Source of the DNA: Paraspadella gotoi
Lineage: Eukaryota; Chaetognatha
Length of the DNA: 64,000 nucleotides
NCBI GenBank assembly: GCA_051294375.1
Contig: CM119271.1
Location: 1,660,063 to 1,724,062, forward strand
Direction: 5' to 3'
Part shown: piece after piece, positions 52,192 to 63,163 of the stretch
Numbering within the stretch: position 1 is the first letter of the stretch
Layout of the letters: each line of letters opens with the position of its first letter
Program-made: the position numbers and the translations under genes
Notes under the pieces: model-generated
Seen by the model: the letters and a program-made list of their open reading frames with translations, nothing else
What the model was told of the DNA's origin: nothing
Databases searched by the model: none

Positions 52192-52213
52192 TTTTAACCG
52201 TTAACGGTTAAAA
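52192..52213. promoter_or_regulatory. 22-bp perfect palindrome built of AACGGTTA
   Basis: Two AACCGTT/AACGGTT arms meet at a central GTTAAC. Further AACGG or AACCG copies lie within 60 bp (52186, 52226, 52254). AACNG is the core bound by MYB-type proteins. Binding here is only an inference from the motif. Confidence 0.4.
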
Positions 52214-52579
52214 AAGTTGATTTTTAACGGTTATCCGACGATGTAAAAAAATTATCGGTTAAGGAAGGAAACTCTATTCAGAACCCAGATGAATTTGATT
52301 ATATTTTTATACCTTCCAACGTAGAATAACGGGAATATTGTAAATATTAAATTTCATGTATTGTAAATATTAAGTTTCATGTATTGTAAATATTAACGAC
52401 GATCCATTTATTATCATCCAAAAAAACAAGATCACAAACTCAAAACAAGCCAAAAAAATAGTAAAACATAAACAAACTTTGGACGGAGACGTAAAAAAAG
52501 GGAGAGACGAACATTTTGACGAAATGATTATCTCTCTCCTGTCTGTGATCCGATCCAGGGAAAACAAAATGGAGATGGA

Positions 52580-52598
52580 GTGGGAGAGAGAGAGAGAG

Positions 52599-52640
<42 letters not shown>

Positions 52641-52642
52641 GG
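52580..52642. repeat. (GA)n microsatellite
   Basis: A GA run is interrupted once by GAATGAG. A second GA run follows at 52782-52811. Confidence 0.95.
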
Positions 52643-52779
52643 TGCCCAGGAAATGATAAACGGACTTTTCCAAAGTGAATCGACTCCAAGAAAATCCAGT
52701 TATCTTTTTGGTTGTTGTTTTTATTAAAAACTTATTTTTTTCTCTCTTTGAAATAATAACTTGGTAGGAGAGAGAAGGC

Positions 52780-52810
<31 letters not shown>

Positions 52811-52832
52811 TATTTGTTATCTTTCTAATCAT

Positions 52833-53062
52833 ACAGTGTGTCCCAATGGTACTGTCTGTTATAAAAAGCTTACTGCTTCTCTACCAGATCGAAAAACTTA
52901 ATTTATTATAATGAATATGCGCACAAGTATGGACCATTTCATAGGATACCTAAATTTTCAAAATTGAACATTGTTGACATTGTTATCTCAAAAATAAGAT
53001 TTAATAACACAGTTCCACACAATATGTAAAAGTTAACCGACAGTACCATTGGGACACACTGT
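52833..53062. mobile_element. Mariner-type MITE with perfect 24-bp terminal inverted repeats
   Basis: The left end (52833-52856, starting ACAGTGTGTCCCAATGG) is the exact reverse complement of the right end (53039-53062). CAGTGTGTCCC-type termini are typical of mariner/Tc1 elements, which insert at TA. A TA precedes the left end at 52832-52833. The right border reads TGTCAAATA, so the target duplication is not intact. The 182-bp interior has no coding capacity. Perfect ends in a decaying background suggest recent mobilisation. Confidence 0.85.
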
Positions 53063-53099
53063 CAAATAAAATAAAATAATATAAAAATAAAATTCAATC

Positions 53100-53320
53100 C
53101 CCCAAACCAAAAAAATATACCGAGTCCCTGAGGCCGAGTATCAGATCTCATCGCGTGAAGTGAAATCTTTCACCTAAGTATCGAATTTTCCAATACCGCG
53201 CGCACCTGAAGACGAGTCACTCATACCCAACGCGATTTTTCACACCTTGTGTATCGACGAGGGGCATTTCATCCCCGCGCGCGATGTATCCAGTTGCGAG
53301 ATGATGCCTTCAAACGCCTT
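53100..53320. other. CpG-containing unique-looking sequence, no gene seen
   Basis: Scattered CGCGCG and CGAG phrases set it apart from the AT-rich surroundings. No frame, splice pair or RNA could be supported. Confidence 0.3.
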
Positions 53321-53325
53321 ATTTT

Positions 53326-53605
53326 CTTGAAACGCCCCATTTTATCTTAAATTCACAATCAAGTTAGATTTTAGGTTTAATTATGAGGTTTGAGGTTAGG
53401 GTTAGGAATTAAGGTATTGATAGACTTAAGGGTTAGGGTTAGGGACTAGGGTTTATGGGAAGGGGCGAGAGTTTAAGAATTGAGATTAGGGTTTAGAATT
53501 ACGTTTAAGGATTAGTTTAGGTTATGAGTTAGTAATAGACTAGAATTGAATATTAGAATTTAGTACAAGGATTAAAGAATAGAAGTAGGGCGCTTCCTTT
53601 GTCTC
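53326..53605. mobile_element. MITE with telomere-like interior (best copy)
   Basis: The left end is GAAACGCCCCATTTTATCTT. The right end is AATAGAAGTAGGGCGCTTCC, its imperfect inverse. About 230 bp between them are degenerate GGTTAGGG, GGATTAGG and GGGTTTA units. The interior resembles telomeric repeats, but the ends and dispersal argue for a mobile element. Confidence 0.65.
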
Positions 53606-53649
53606 AGCGGGAGACTTGACTTTCTCTTTTAATATCTTCATATCTTAAT

Positions 53650-55330
53650 TTACTTCCCTCTCTCTCTCTCTCTCTCTCCAATCTTAAATGCCGCATTTTC
53701 CAACAAAAACACATCGTTTCCTAAATATTAATGCTTTTCAAAAAAATGAATTTACAAATCGATTTTCAAAATTCGGCGCCGAATGTGTTTTGAGACGAGT
53801 CTGCATCCTGAGCCAAAAAATATTATCTTTTTTTTCTGCGATAAATATCGCTTTACATTGTTTGGCATATAATAGTTATGTGGCAAAACTTATAGATTCA
53901 GAGTGATTAGGCTGAGAAGATCCATGATCGAGCCACATTTTGTTTTTAACTTAGATTGACCAATTTTATTGTTCTACTAACATTGTCACATTTTATTGGT
54001 CAATTTAGACAAGTTGATTACCGTTTCGTTTCGTTAGTTAAATTATGTATTCTTAAGTCATTTTTATCAATCAATCATGTCGTTTTTGTCCTGATGCATT
54101 TTTCAAATCCCGCCCAAAATTATATTCATAGTAATTTCTAATCCAGAGTAATTAAAAGAAAAAAAAGATAAAAATATGAAAAAAATAACCAGAACGATTC
54201 TAATATATTCTAATCTAATCTAATCTATTGTTTTATAATCTCTTCTCCAGTCATTAATTTTCCCTAATCTCCTTCATTTCCTCTATTTTTTTTTAGAAAA
54301 TTAACTCCCCCTCCCCTTAAAAAAAGTTTATTTGTGTTTGGAAGTCTTTTAAAAACGTCCTTATCTTGTAAATCAGCGAAAATATTTCGGTGAAAATATA
54401 ATTTCCTTCACAGCGGGAGAAATCCATCCATCGTGAAGCGTCGTCTTCGTTGTCGTCGTCTTCGTCGTCGTCGTCGTCGTCGTCGTTTTAGCTAAATCAG
54501 AGCCGAGGACGACGAGACCAAGTTTTTTTTTTTGTCTTCGCGGATAAAAACGTCAAAAATCTTTAATCATATACGTATCTTCTATCAAAACTGGTACATA
54601 CTAGACTGGAGAACTTGAGAACAAAAATTTGATTTGAGTCAATTAACAATAATAATTTTATGCAAGATGGTATGATTATTGAATGCAAAAAGTATTTTGT
54701 TAATATTCTTTCGGGAACAGGAAAGCAAATTACAATATATCTATAGTATAATACCTATAAAATAAAAAAATTCAAAATATTTAAAAAAAAAAATTTTTAT
54801 TAAAGATTCAGATTTCTCATAAAATGTTAGACCAGATAAATAAACCATGTTATCATAAATTTTTTTATCTTCAGTGTCAAAATTAGAAAAAAAGGTCATA
54901 ATTTTTTACTTTTAATTCTCTGTAGTAAAAGCTATTATATGATAAACGGTTTTTGTCATTTTTCACAGCTTTAACATTAAAATATCATGTAACATATTTT
55001 ATAAAAGTTTCTTATTTGTTTCTGACGAATCCGAAACTGTTCTTAAAATTAAAAAAAAAATATTATTTTAAAATTTTATGATTTTTTAAGGATATTACTA
55101 TAAAGAAAATTCAATTTCAATATACTGTTAACCCAAAAAATGTTTAAAGGACATGGTTTTCTTTAATTACATATACGGAGGCAGCAAAATAATATTGTTA
55201 ACTCGATTAATATTTTCATCACTCCCAAACTATAACTTCTATCATAACCTTTAAAACTTGTAACGCCACATCTGATACTTCTACCACTCCTTCTATCATT
55301 TCTATCATTACTTTTAAACGATATATATCT
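53650..55330. other. AT-rich DNA with a (CGT)n tract, no gene seen
   Basis: A short CT run lies at 53655-53679 and a CGT tract at about 54438-54487. The region 54560-55150 is very AT-rich. Open frames are short and lack domains. Confidence 0.45.
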
Positions 55331-55629
55331 CCAGTTATGATACTTCTATCACTTCTTCTATCACTTCTATCTTTACTTTTAAACGATATATCGCCAGTTA
55401 TGATACTCTCAATCTATTTTTCCCCTCCTTTCTCTGCAATTCTCGTTAGCCATTTCCCTTTTAATTTTTTGTCACCCCTCGACCGACTGGGTGAGTCTCT
55501 AATTTATCCCTCACCCCCTTTATTTTTGGCCCCCTTTTTCCTGCCCCCCATTTCTACCTGGGAGGTACGACCTTCAGTCGGGAACAAGAATTACAAGATT
55601 TTACGGAAAAAGAAAAACAGAGACAGAGC

Positions 55630-55658
55630 AATGTAAGAGAGAGAGAGAGAGTGAGAGA

Positions 55659-55698
<40 letters not shown>
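55630..55698. repeat. (GA)n microsatellite
   Basis: GA units carry GTGAGAGAAGTG interruptions. Confidence 0.95.
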
Positions 55699-55699
<1 letters not shown>

Positions 55700-56190
55700 A
55701 GACGCTGAAATGATGGGGATTTGTCCAGGAATTCATATTTGCGTCTTCCACAGAATTTTGCCTCGTGGATGGTCCGTTTTTTTTAATGTTTTTTTTTTTC
55801 GGTTTTTTTTTGTGTTTTCATTTGTTTTCTCTGACGATTCCTTTGCTTTTTGGTATTTCAGACTTTTTCGTATCTTATGTTTTTATTTTTGTTGCTAAAG
55901 GGTCTGTTTGCTTAATCCGCGAAAATTTTTAGTCGGCGTGTGGGATTTTCTTTCCTTTTGGATTTTTTTGAGATTTGAAATTCTAATTTAAGAAGTTTGA
56001 CAAGACATTGGGTTTTGTCACTGATTTACCTATGAATGGATTTTTTTAATGCGAGAGAGAATTGATTGATTGATTGACTCATTGCTCAATTAATCGATTG
56101 GTTGTATAATTGATTGTGATTTTCTCCACCCCTTGCCTCCAAAAAATACTTGCGTCATGAGGTTGAAAGTTTGTTGGAAGATTATAACCC

Positions 56191-56194
<4 letters not shown>

Positions 56195-56241
<47 letters not shown>

Positions 56242-56404
56242 ATTTCGAGGATTTGACGAGATTATAACAAGATCATCTTTGATGTTTACTCACCAGGGAG
56301 AGGAGGAAGAGGAATGAGGAGGAGGAGGAGAAGGGAGGAAAGGGAGGAAAGGAATGAAGGGAAAGTTTGTTCGTGTAACAAGGGATTAAAATAGTAAACC
56401 TGTC

Positions 56405-56438
<34 letters not shown>

Positions 56439-56445
56439 TGGGAGG
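56195..56445. repeat. (CT)n, (GGA)n and (GA)n tracts
   Basis: A CT run (56195-56240) is followed by GAGGA/GGAGG units (about 56298-56360) and a GA run (56406-56438). Confidence 0.85.
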
Positions 56446-56826
56446 GTAACTAAGTCAGAAAGTACGCAGTTTGTGAGTCGTGGGTGGCGAGTCCCGGGTT
56501 CCAGGCAGGAAGTTATTAGTTTCTTGTTTGTTAGGGAGAAAAAAAGAGGATGAGTGATTCAAATAAAGCTGAACATTTTTTTGTCTCGTTTGAGAAATAT
56601 TATCGGCTTAAGTGGGACAGAAGAGAATTTTAAAAAGGTTGTGAAAAAAATTTAGTGGCTCATTTAGGTAGCAGTACAAATATTAAAATTAAAATAAAAT
56701 TAAGATAAATTAAAATTAATTGATTTCATGAGATACAGTATATTGAGAAGATTAAGTGAGAATCAGAAATAAATTTGATGTTTTTATTTAGAAATAAAAG
56801 AATAAACGAAAACTTTGAGGACGACG

Positions 56827-56836
56827 NNNNNNNNNN
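56827..56836. other. Assembly gap of 10 N
   Basis: The gap sits inside a GAC-rich run, which probably caused it. Confidence 0.95.
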
Positions 56837-57008
56837 TAACGACGACGACAATCTTTTTTCAATTTGCATATTTTCTTCCTCCTCCCCTTTTTATCCCCTT
56901 TTATTCCTTACAATAACACTCTCTCTCTCTCTGTGTCTCTCTCTCTTCCCACCTCCGGAGCACATCTGGATGTCCTCTCTTTGTATCCTCTTTACCAGTT
57001 GGACTGAT

Positions 57009-57009
<1 letters not shown>

Positions 57010-57052
<43 letters not shown>
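57010..57052. repeat. (GA)n microsatellite
   Basis: This is a pure GA run of about 40 bp. Confidence 0.95.
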
Positions 57053-57442
57053 GTTTGGTTTAGAATAAAAATTGATGTTGATATTTCATTTGTTGTTGAT
57101 CCTCCCACAAAATCCGTCGACCTCTGGTGTCGAAACGGAAAGAATCGTCATCCACATTCTTAGGGGATTTGTAGATGCGTCGTTGCGTCTCTTTAACACG
57201 AATTTTGGGTCAATCTGTTGATAAAATTATTGATTTAAAATATTTTTAATTTTTTTAATGTGAAAAAAAATATTGTTTTAGTATTTGTTTAATATTTTAA
57301 AAATCTGGTTACCCATAAAAGTTATAAGGAAGGAACTTTTGATACAACCAAGAATGAGATTGAGTTCATCAATCTCATTTGCATATTGTCGTATTGACAT
57401 TGAATGTCATAAATTCTGTTCCTGTGTCATTTCATGTTCTCA

Positions 57443-57638
57443 NNNNNNNNNNNNNNNNNNNNNNNNNNNNNNNNNNNNNNNNNNNNNNNNNNNNNNNNNN
57501 NNNNNNNNNNNNNNNNNNNNNNNNNNNNNNNNNNNNNNNNNNNNNNNNNNNNNNNNNNNNNNNNNNNNNNNNNNNNNNNNNNNNNNNNNNNNNNNNNNNN
57601 NNNNNNNNNNNNNNNNNNNNNNNNNNNNNNNNNNNNNN
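57443..57638. other. Assembly gap (196 N)
   Basis: Neither flank is a microsatellite here, unlike most other gaps in the window. Confidence 0.95.
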
Positions 57639-58600
57639 CACCACAAAAGGGAAGAGATAACAACAACATTACCAGGTTTCAAGGAAGGTAACCTAGATAC
57701 AAAGTGGTGTCACACAAACCTTTGCCTTCTACTACATGACGAATGAGAGTGTTCCCCGCACAAACATCAGTTGGCCTTCAGGTTCCAGTTTGTTACGTCA
57801 CGATTGACACATTTAGAGTACCTGTAAAATAATTTTCAGCTAATAGGTATGGCTGTTTAGTGAAACTGGTGTTCTATGAATTGTTCTGAGTGTTACTTGA
57901 TCATGAAGGATATTTGTCATCGGATTGAATAGACTAATTAGTTATTCGTACGATTAAGTAGATAGGCATAAAGTGATATATCTCTGTTCTGGTGCTTTTC
58001 ATAACCATAAAAGAGGCTGTTAGGTATTCAAAGGTGAATCAAACACTTAGGACACAGGGAAGTAACTCAAGAAGTCGATTTGAAGTCCTTGCTACAATGT
58101 GTAAAAAGTGTGAATAGTTGTATTAAATACAACGAATAATATAGATAAAAAAAGAAATTATGTTTTAAATTTGTATTTAGTTATTTAGGCTATTGTAATA
58201 AATCGTCAGGTAAACTAGAAAGGCAGCGGAGCACTATCACTGAAGATATAAGTAACCAAATAATATTTAATTCATAACTGAAGTCGCATCATATAGTGGT
58301 GCGACGGGTTGTGGAAAATAATGATCCAAGGAGCCCCGCATTCATATTAATACTGTCAAAATAAAATCAACGTCCTATTTATATTTTTTGTCATATCTAT
58401 TTTGCCGCCGCCACACACCCCTACCCTCAACGCCCACCCTGTAAACCATTTTGTCTCGCCCACACAAAATGAAAGAAAAGAAAAAAGGGCCATTTCATCA
58501 GCCTGGTTCTCACGCTTTTGCACACCGTGACTCTCGCGCTCAATTTGAAGTGATAAGAAAGTAGTGTTTTGTAAACCGTCGAATTTGAAACAGGAAGAAA
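57639..58600. other. No gene seen
   Basis: This is unique-looking AT-moderate sequence. A frame ending at 57746 after the gap has no recognisable domain. No splice-linked exon, RNA gene or element ends were found. Confidence 0.4.
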
Positions 58601-58607
58601 AAAAACT

Positions 58608-59086
58608 GTAGAAAAAAATTATGACAAAACGGAGCTTATCTCGGGATCAGCGGCCGAGAATGAAGGAAAACACACAAAAGGAAGAGAGAAAATACGCATA
58701 TAAAAGAAAAACTCAGTTTGGGAAGAAAAAACAAAAAAAGAAAAGAAGAAAAAACAGAAAAACAGAAGAGGAAAAGACAGAAAAAGAAAAGAAGAAAAAT
58801 ATGAAGTTTGACGTCATTTTGAGTCGTTAGGGAGTGGAGTCGGGCAATGCCCTACTAGGGCATAGAATAAAAATAGACAGGAAAGGATATATAATTAGTA
58901 ATATCTGATAACTTTTCATAATAAGTTATTCAGTGGCGGAAGCTAAACAATTTTTTGCCAAATAATTAGGGTTGAGAGGAAAAGATTCTTAGATTTTTCT
59001 GGGTCAATTTTTTGACAACTCTAACTTTTTTGTTTTTCACACTTCTGTCTCTTTCTCTCTCAAATTTTATTTCTTTACCTTAAATC
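58608..59086 (+). repeat. Left arm of a ~0.48-kb inverted repeat
   Basis: This arm (from AAATTATGACAAAACGGAGC to TCTTTACCTTAAATC) is the reverse complement of 60287-60760, with scattered substitutions and small indels. It contains a 17-bp hairpin, ATGCCCTACTAGGGCAT (58847-58863), and the phrase CAGTGGCGGAAGCTAAAC. It stops at a 10-N gap (59087-59096). Confidence 0.85.
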
Positions 59087-59096
59087 NNNNNNNNNN
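59087..59096. other. Assembly gap of 10 N at inverted-repeat edge
   Basis: The gap lies exactly at the inner border of the left arm, so the join between arm and spacer is not proven. Confidence 0.95.
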
Positions 59097-59977
59097 AGCA
59101 GTCTTATCTTTTTTGGTTTTAGTTCTTATTTATTGGGTTAGGAATTATGTTAGAAGTATTATATATTTGTTTATTAATAAAGACTCTTTCTTTTCTTCAT
59201 AGGGTATCTATGCTTATGACTTTACTTCCTTTAAGCTACCTATATGCTTCAAGCATGCGAGTATTCTACCACTGCAAGTTAGCATCTATTCTTTTACAAA
59301 TAAGTTAATTGGTATGTTTATTGGGAATACTACTAGAGCTAAGTTTACTGTTATTTTAGGACCAAATAGCTTGCTTACAAAGTTAAAGTTTAATATTATT
59401 TAATAATAATAAAATCTTTTGAAATATTAATCCGATGGTATAACTTAAAATATTATTTCAAACAATTTAAAATTATAGTAATTAAATTGAATTTTTGATT
59501 ATCATTATGATTTTTTATTAAAAATTTTACAAATGTTAATAAAAATTTAAACTATAAAAATTTAATAACTATGCAAACAAATTTTAAATTTCAGAGGCCA
59601 CCGCATTATTGGACTTTGCGTATTGTTTCAGTTAATCTTGATTATAATATCATCTTACCGGAAAAGGTTTGGCCTAAAATTTAATCTTCTTTTAAACTAA
59701 ACAAGCAATACAGAATCAGCTTTTTAAATCGGAAATTAATAAATGATTATTGAATAACGACAGAGCTTCTAAATACTCACTTGTAAAACCAGTTAGAATG
59801 TCATATCAGATAATCTCTGCAATTTCCAAGTATGTGTCGATCAAATTGACCTTTAGTAAGAATGAGATTAGAATCAATAATTTTGCCTAAAAAANNNNNN
59901 NNNNNNNNNNNNNNNNNNNGGAGTTTCGAAGGTATTAATTTTTTCTATTCTGGGGAATAATTTTGGGGGAAAAAAAA

Positions 59978-60048
<71 letters not shown>

Positions 60049-60286
60049 AGAGAGAGAGATAGAGAGAGGAGAGAGGAAGAGAGCGAGAGTGAGAGAGACG
60101 AGAGACGTGAGTGTGGGTTTTTGTTTTCTTTCTTATTTGTTGTTAAAGCCCTCTGACAAGCAATACACAATACACACAATTACACATATTAAAAAACTAT
60201 TTACTTCCACATATATCACAGTTATTAATGTAACTAGTTTTCTTGCCATTATTCAGTCTCGGGGGCCGTAAAAAGAATACACGATT
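59097..60286. other. Spacer between inverted-repeat arms
   Basis: The spacer is AT-rich and includes a 25-N gap (59895-59919) and an imperfect (GA)n tract (59977-60100). No gene was found. A minus-strand phrase GCAGTGGTAGAATACTCGC near 59260-59280 resembles a tRNA A-box region but has no B-box. Confidence 0.5.
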
Positions 60287-60760
60287 TAGGATAAAGAAAT
60301 AGAATTTGAGAGAGAAAGAGACAGAAGTGGTGAAAAAACAAAAAAGTATGAGTTGTCAAAAAATTGCACCCAGAAAAATCTACAGAATCTTTTCCTCTCA
60401 CCCTAATTATTGCGCAAAAAATTGTTTAGCTTCCGCCACTGAATAACTTATTTAAAAAGTTATCGATATATTACTAATTATATATCCTTATCCTGTCTAT
60501 TTTTTATTCTATTGCCCTAGTAGGGCATTGCCCGACTCCATCTCCCTACGACTCAAAATGCGTCAAACTTCATATTTTTTTCTTTTCTTTTTCTGTCTTT
60601 TACCTTCGTTTGTTTTTCTTTTTTCTTCTTTTTTTTTTTTGTTTTTTCTTTCCAAACTGAGTTTTTCTTTTATATGCGTATTTTCTCTCTTCCTTTTGTG
60701 TGTTTTCCTTCTGCGGCCGCTGATCCGAAGATAAGCTCCGTTTTGTCATAATTTTCTTTT
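60287..60760 (-). repeat. Right arm of the ~0.48-kb inverted repeat
   Basis: This is the inverse of the left arm, ending TTTTGTCATAATTT. The same hairpin phrase, GCCCTAGTAGGGC, is present near 60514-60526. Identity is high overall, with many one-base indels in A- or T-runs. Confidence 0.85.
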
Positions 60761-60791
60761 ACATTTTTTTTCTTTTTCGGTGAGCGTCACT

Positions 60792-60793
<2 letters not shown>

Positions 60794-60828
<35 letters not shown>
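60794..60828. repeat. (GA)n microsatellite
   Basis: This is a GA run of about 34 bp, directly followed by the candidate coding fragment. Confidence 0.95.
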
Positions 60829-60953
60829 CTCTAACTGTCGATGGTGTTGACGTGGCAACCCCTGTAGAGTTGAAGACTCTTGATAAAGTGAAGAGGTTTT
60901 CACTAAACGGAAAGGAACCCGTTATAAATATGGTTCACAGAGGACTCTCTGTC
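60826..60953 (+). CDS. Possible coding fragment, cut by gap
   Basis: One frame stays open through the end of the GA run and reads LTVDGVDVATPVELKTLD, then KVKRFSLNGKEPVINMVHRG, up to the N gap at 60954. The composition looks protein-like and not repeat-driven. No family is recognised and no start or splice acceptor is certain. It could be an exon piece, part of a mobile element, or chance. Confidence 0.25.
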
Positions 60954-61224
60954 NNNNNNNNNNNNNNNNNNNNNNNNNNNNNNNNNNNNNNNNNNNNNNN
61001 NNNNNNNNNNNNNNNNNNNNNNNNNNNNNNNNNNNNNNNNNNNNNNNNNNNNNNNNNNNNNNNNNNNNNNNNNNNNNNNNNNNNNNNNNNNNNNNNNNNN
61101 NNNNNNNNNNNNNNNNNNNNNNNNNNNNNNNNNNNNNNNNNNNNNNNNNNNNNNNNNNNNNNNNNNNNNNNNNNNNNNNNNNNNNNNNNNNNNNNNNNNN
61201 NNNNNNNNNNNNNNNNNNNNNNNN
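60954..61224. other. Assembly gap (271 N)
   Basis: The gap is bounded on the right by a CT run. The sequence before it ends GAGGACTCTCTGTC. Confidence 0.95.
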
Positions 61225-61358
61225 TCTCTCTCTCTCTCTCTCTCTATCTTTCGCCTTCTCTCTTTTTCTCTCTCTCTTTCTCTCACTCTCTCTTACTTAT
61301 GATGCAGCAGAGTTAAAATCGAAAAAGAAAAAATTGAGTCTGGATCCGTTGGTTTTCT

Positions 61359-61676
61359 TTATTTTCTTTCTTTCTTTCTTTCTTTCTTTCTTNNNNNNNN
61401 NNNNNNNNNNNNNNNNNNNNNNNNNNNNNNNNNNNNNNNNNNNNNNNNNNNNNNNNNNNNNNNNNNNNNNNNNNNNNNNNNNNNNNNNNNNNNNNNNNNN
61501 NNNNNNNNNNNNNNNNNNNNNNNNNNNNNNNNNNNNNNNNNNNNNNNNNNNNNNNNNNNNNNNNNNNNNNNNNNNNNNNNNNNNNNNNNNNNNNNNNNNN
61601 NNNNNNNNNNNNNNNNNNNNNNNNNNNNNNNNNNNNNNNNNNNNNNNNNNNNNNNNNNNNNNNNNNNNNNNNNNNN
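61359..61676. other. (TTTC)n running into a 284-N gap
   Basis: TTTC units (61359-61392) end in N (61393-61676). Confidence 0.95.
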
Positions 61677-61769
61677 AATCCCCCGTTTTTCATGGTTTCT
61701 GTTCCGGAAGAAGGAAAAGAAAAATACAGTCCAAAAAGAGAAACGACGAGAAAGAGGATTGAGATAATG

Positions 61770-61953
61770 NNNNNNNNNNNNNNNNNNNNNNNNNNNNNNN
61801 NNNNNNNNNNNNNNNNNNNNNNNNNNNNNNNNNNNNNNNNNNNNNNNNNNNNNNNNNNNNNNNNNNNNNNNNNNNNNNNNNNNNNNNNNNNNNNNNNNNN
61901 NNNNNNNNNNNNNNNNNNNNNNNNNNNNNNNNNNNNNNNNNNNNNNNNNNNNN

Positions 61954-61987
<34 letters not shown>
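61770..61987. other. Assembly gap (184 N) followed by (GA)n
   Basis: N covers 61770-61953, followed by a GA run to 61987. Confidence 0.95.
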
Positions 61988-61989
<2 letters not shown>

Positions 61990-62045
61990 CCGGGAATGAA
62001 TTTTTAAATTAACCATTTAACGATGGAACATTTTGTCTTTTTTAA

Positions 62046-62500
62046 AAGATGATGATGGGAAGATGATAGACGAAGATGAAGACGAAGAAGACGACGATGA
62101 AGACGACGACAACGACGATGAAGGAGACGAAAACAGAGACTATGAAGATTAAAATAAGGCAGACAAAGACGACGACAAAAATGAAAATGACGATGATGAC
62201 TGAGACAAAGACGACGATGAAAACAACAAAAATGATGACGACGAAGACGATGATTACAATGAAGTTGACGATGACGATGAAAATAACAACAACAACGAAG
62301 ACGTTGAAGACATCGTTGACAAAGACAAAGACGACTATAAAGACGATGAATTCGACAATGAAGGCTAATAAGACAATGACGACAACGATGATGACGAAGA
62401 AGACGAGGACGATGAAAACGACGATGCTGAAGAGGTCGATGATGATGACGACGACTACGATGAAGACGATTAAGACGACGACGACGACGACCTAAACGGC
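62046..62500 (+). repeat. Cryptic (GAN)n trinucleotide repeat, Asp/Glu-codon-like
   Basis: One + frame is almost entirely GAT, GAC, GAA, AAC, AAT and AAA codons for about 150 codons, but has TAA or TGA stops near 62150, 62201, 62366, 62369 and 62470. The period of three is strong and the third base varies. It is either a mutated trinucleotide repeat or the remains of an acidic coding stretch. Similar shorter stretches lie at 33535-33630, 36515-36620 and 40330-40430. Confidence 0.7.
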
Positions 62501-62598
62501 GGACGGAAGGCGTCTCTTTGAAAGGCGCGTCACGTCTTCCTCGATTTCTCTTTTTTGAGGACGAGTCCATCCAGATGTTATTATTTGTCGTCGTTGTT

Positions 62599-63163
62599 NN
62601 NNNNNNNNNNNNNNNNNNNNNNNNNNNNNNNNNNNNNNNNNNNNNNNNNNNNNNNNNNNNNNNNNNNNNNNNNNNNNNNNNNNNNNNNNNNNNNNNNNNN
62701 NNNNNNNNNNNNNNNNNNNNNNNNNNNNNNNNNNNNNNNNNNNNNNNNNNNNNNNNNNNNNNNNNNNNNNNNNNNNNNNNNNNNNNNNNNNNNNNNNNNN
62801 NNNNNNNNNNNNNNNNNNNNNNNNNNNNNNNNNNNNNNNNNNNNNNNNNNNNNNNNNNNNNNNNNNNNNNNNNNNNNNNNNNNNNNNNNNNNNNNNNNNN
62901 NNNNNNNNNNNNNNNNNNNNNNNNNNNNNNNNNNNNNNNNNNNNNNNNNNNNNNNNNNNNNNNNNNNNNNNNNNNNNNNNNNNNNNNNNNNNNNNNNNNN
63001 NNNNNNNNNNNNNNNNNNNNNNNNNNNNNNNNNNNNNNNNNNNNNNNNNNNNNNNNNNNNNNNNNNNNNNNNNNNNNNNNNNNNNNNNNNNNNNNNNNNN
63101 NNNNNNNNNNNNNNNNNNNNNNNNNNNNNNNNNNNNNNNNNNNNNNNNNNNNNNNNNNNNNNN
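62599..63163. other. Assembly gap (565 N)
   Basis: This is the largest gap in the window, between a GTC/GTT run and an (AAAAG)n run. Confidence 0.95.

Noticed and set aside
58621-58830. Lys-rich 69-residue frame in the inverted-repeat arm
   Set aside because: The right arm has the same start but shifts frame in the A-runs, so the frame is not conserved between copies. The composition is driven by A-rich DNA.
59255-59285. tRNA-like sequence in the inverted-repeat spacer
   Set aside because: Only an A-box-like segment is present. No B-box, acceptor stem pairing or T-loop could be found, so it is not called a tRNA gene.
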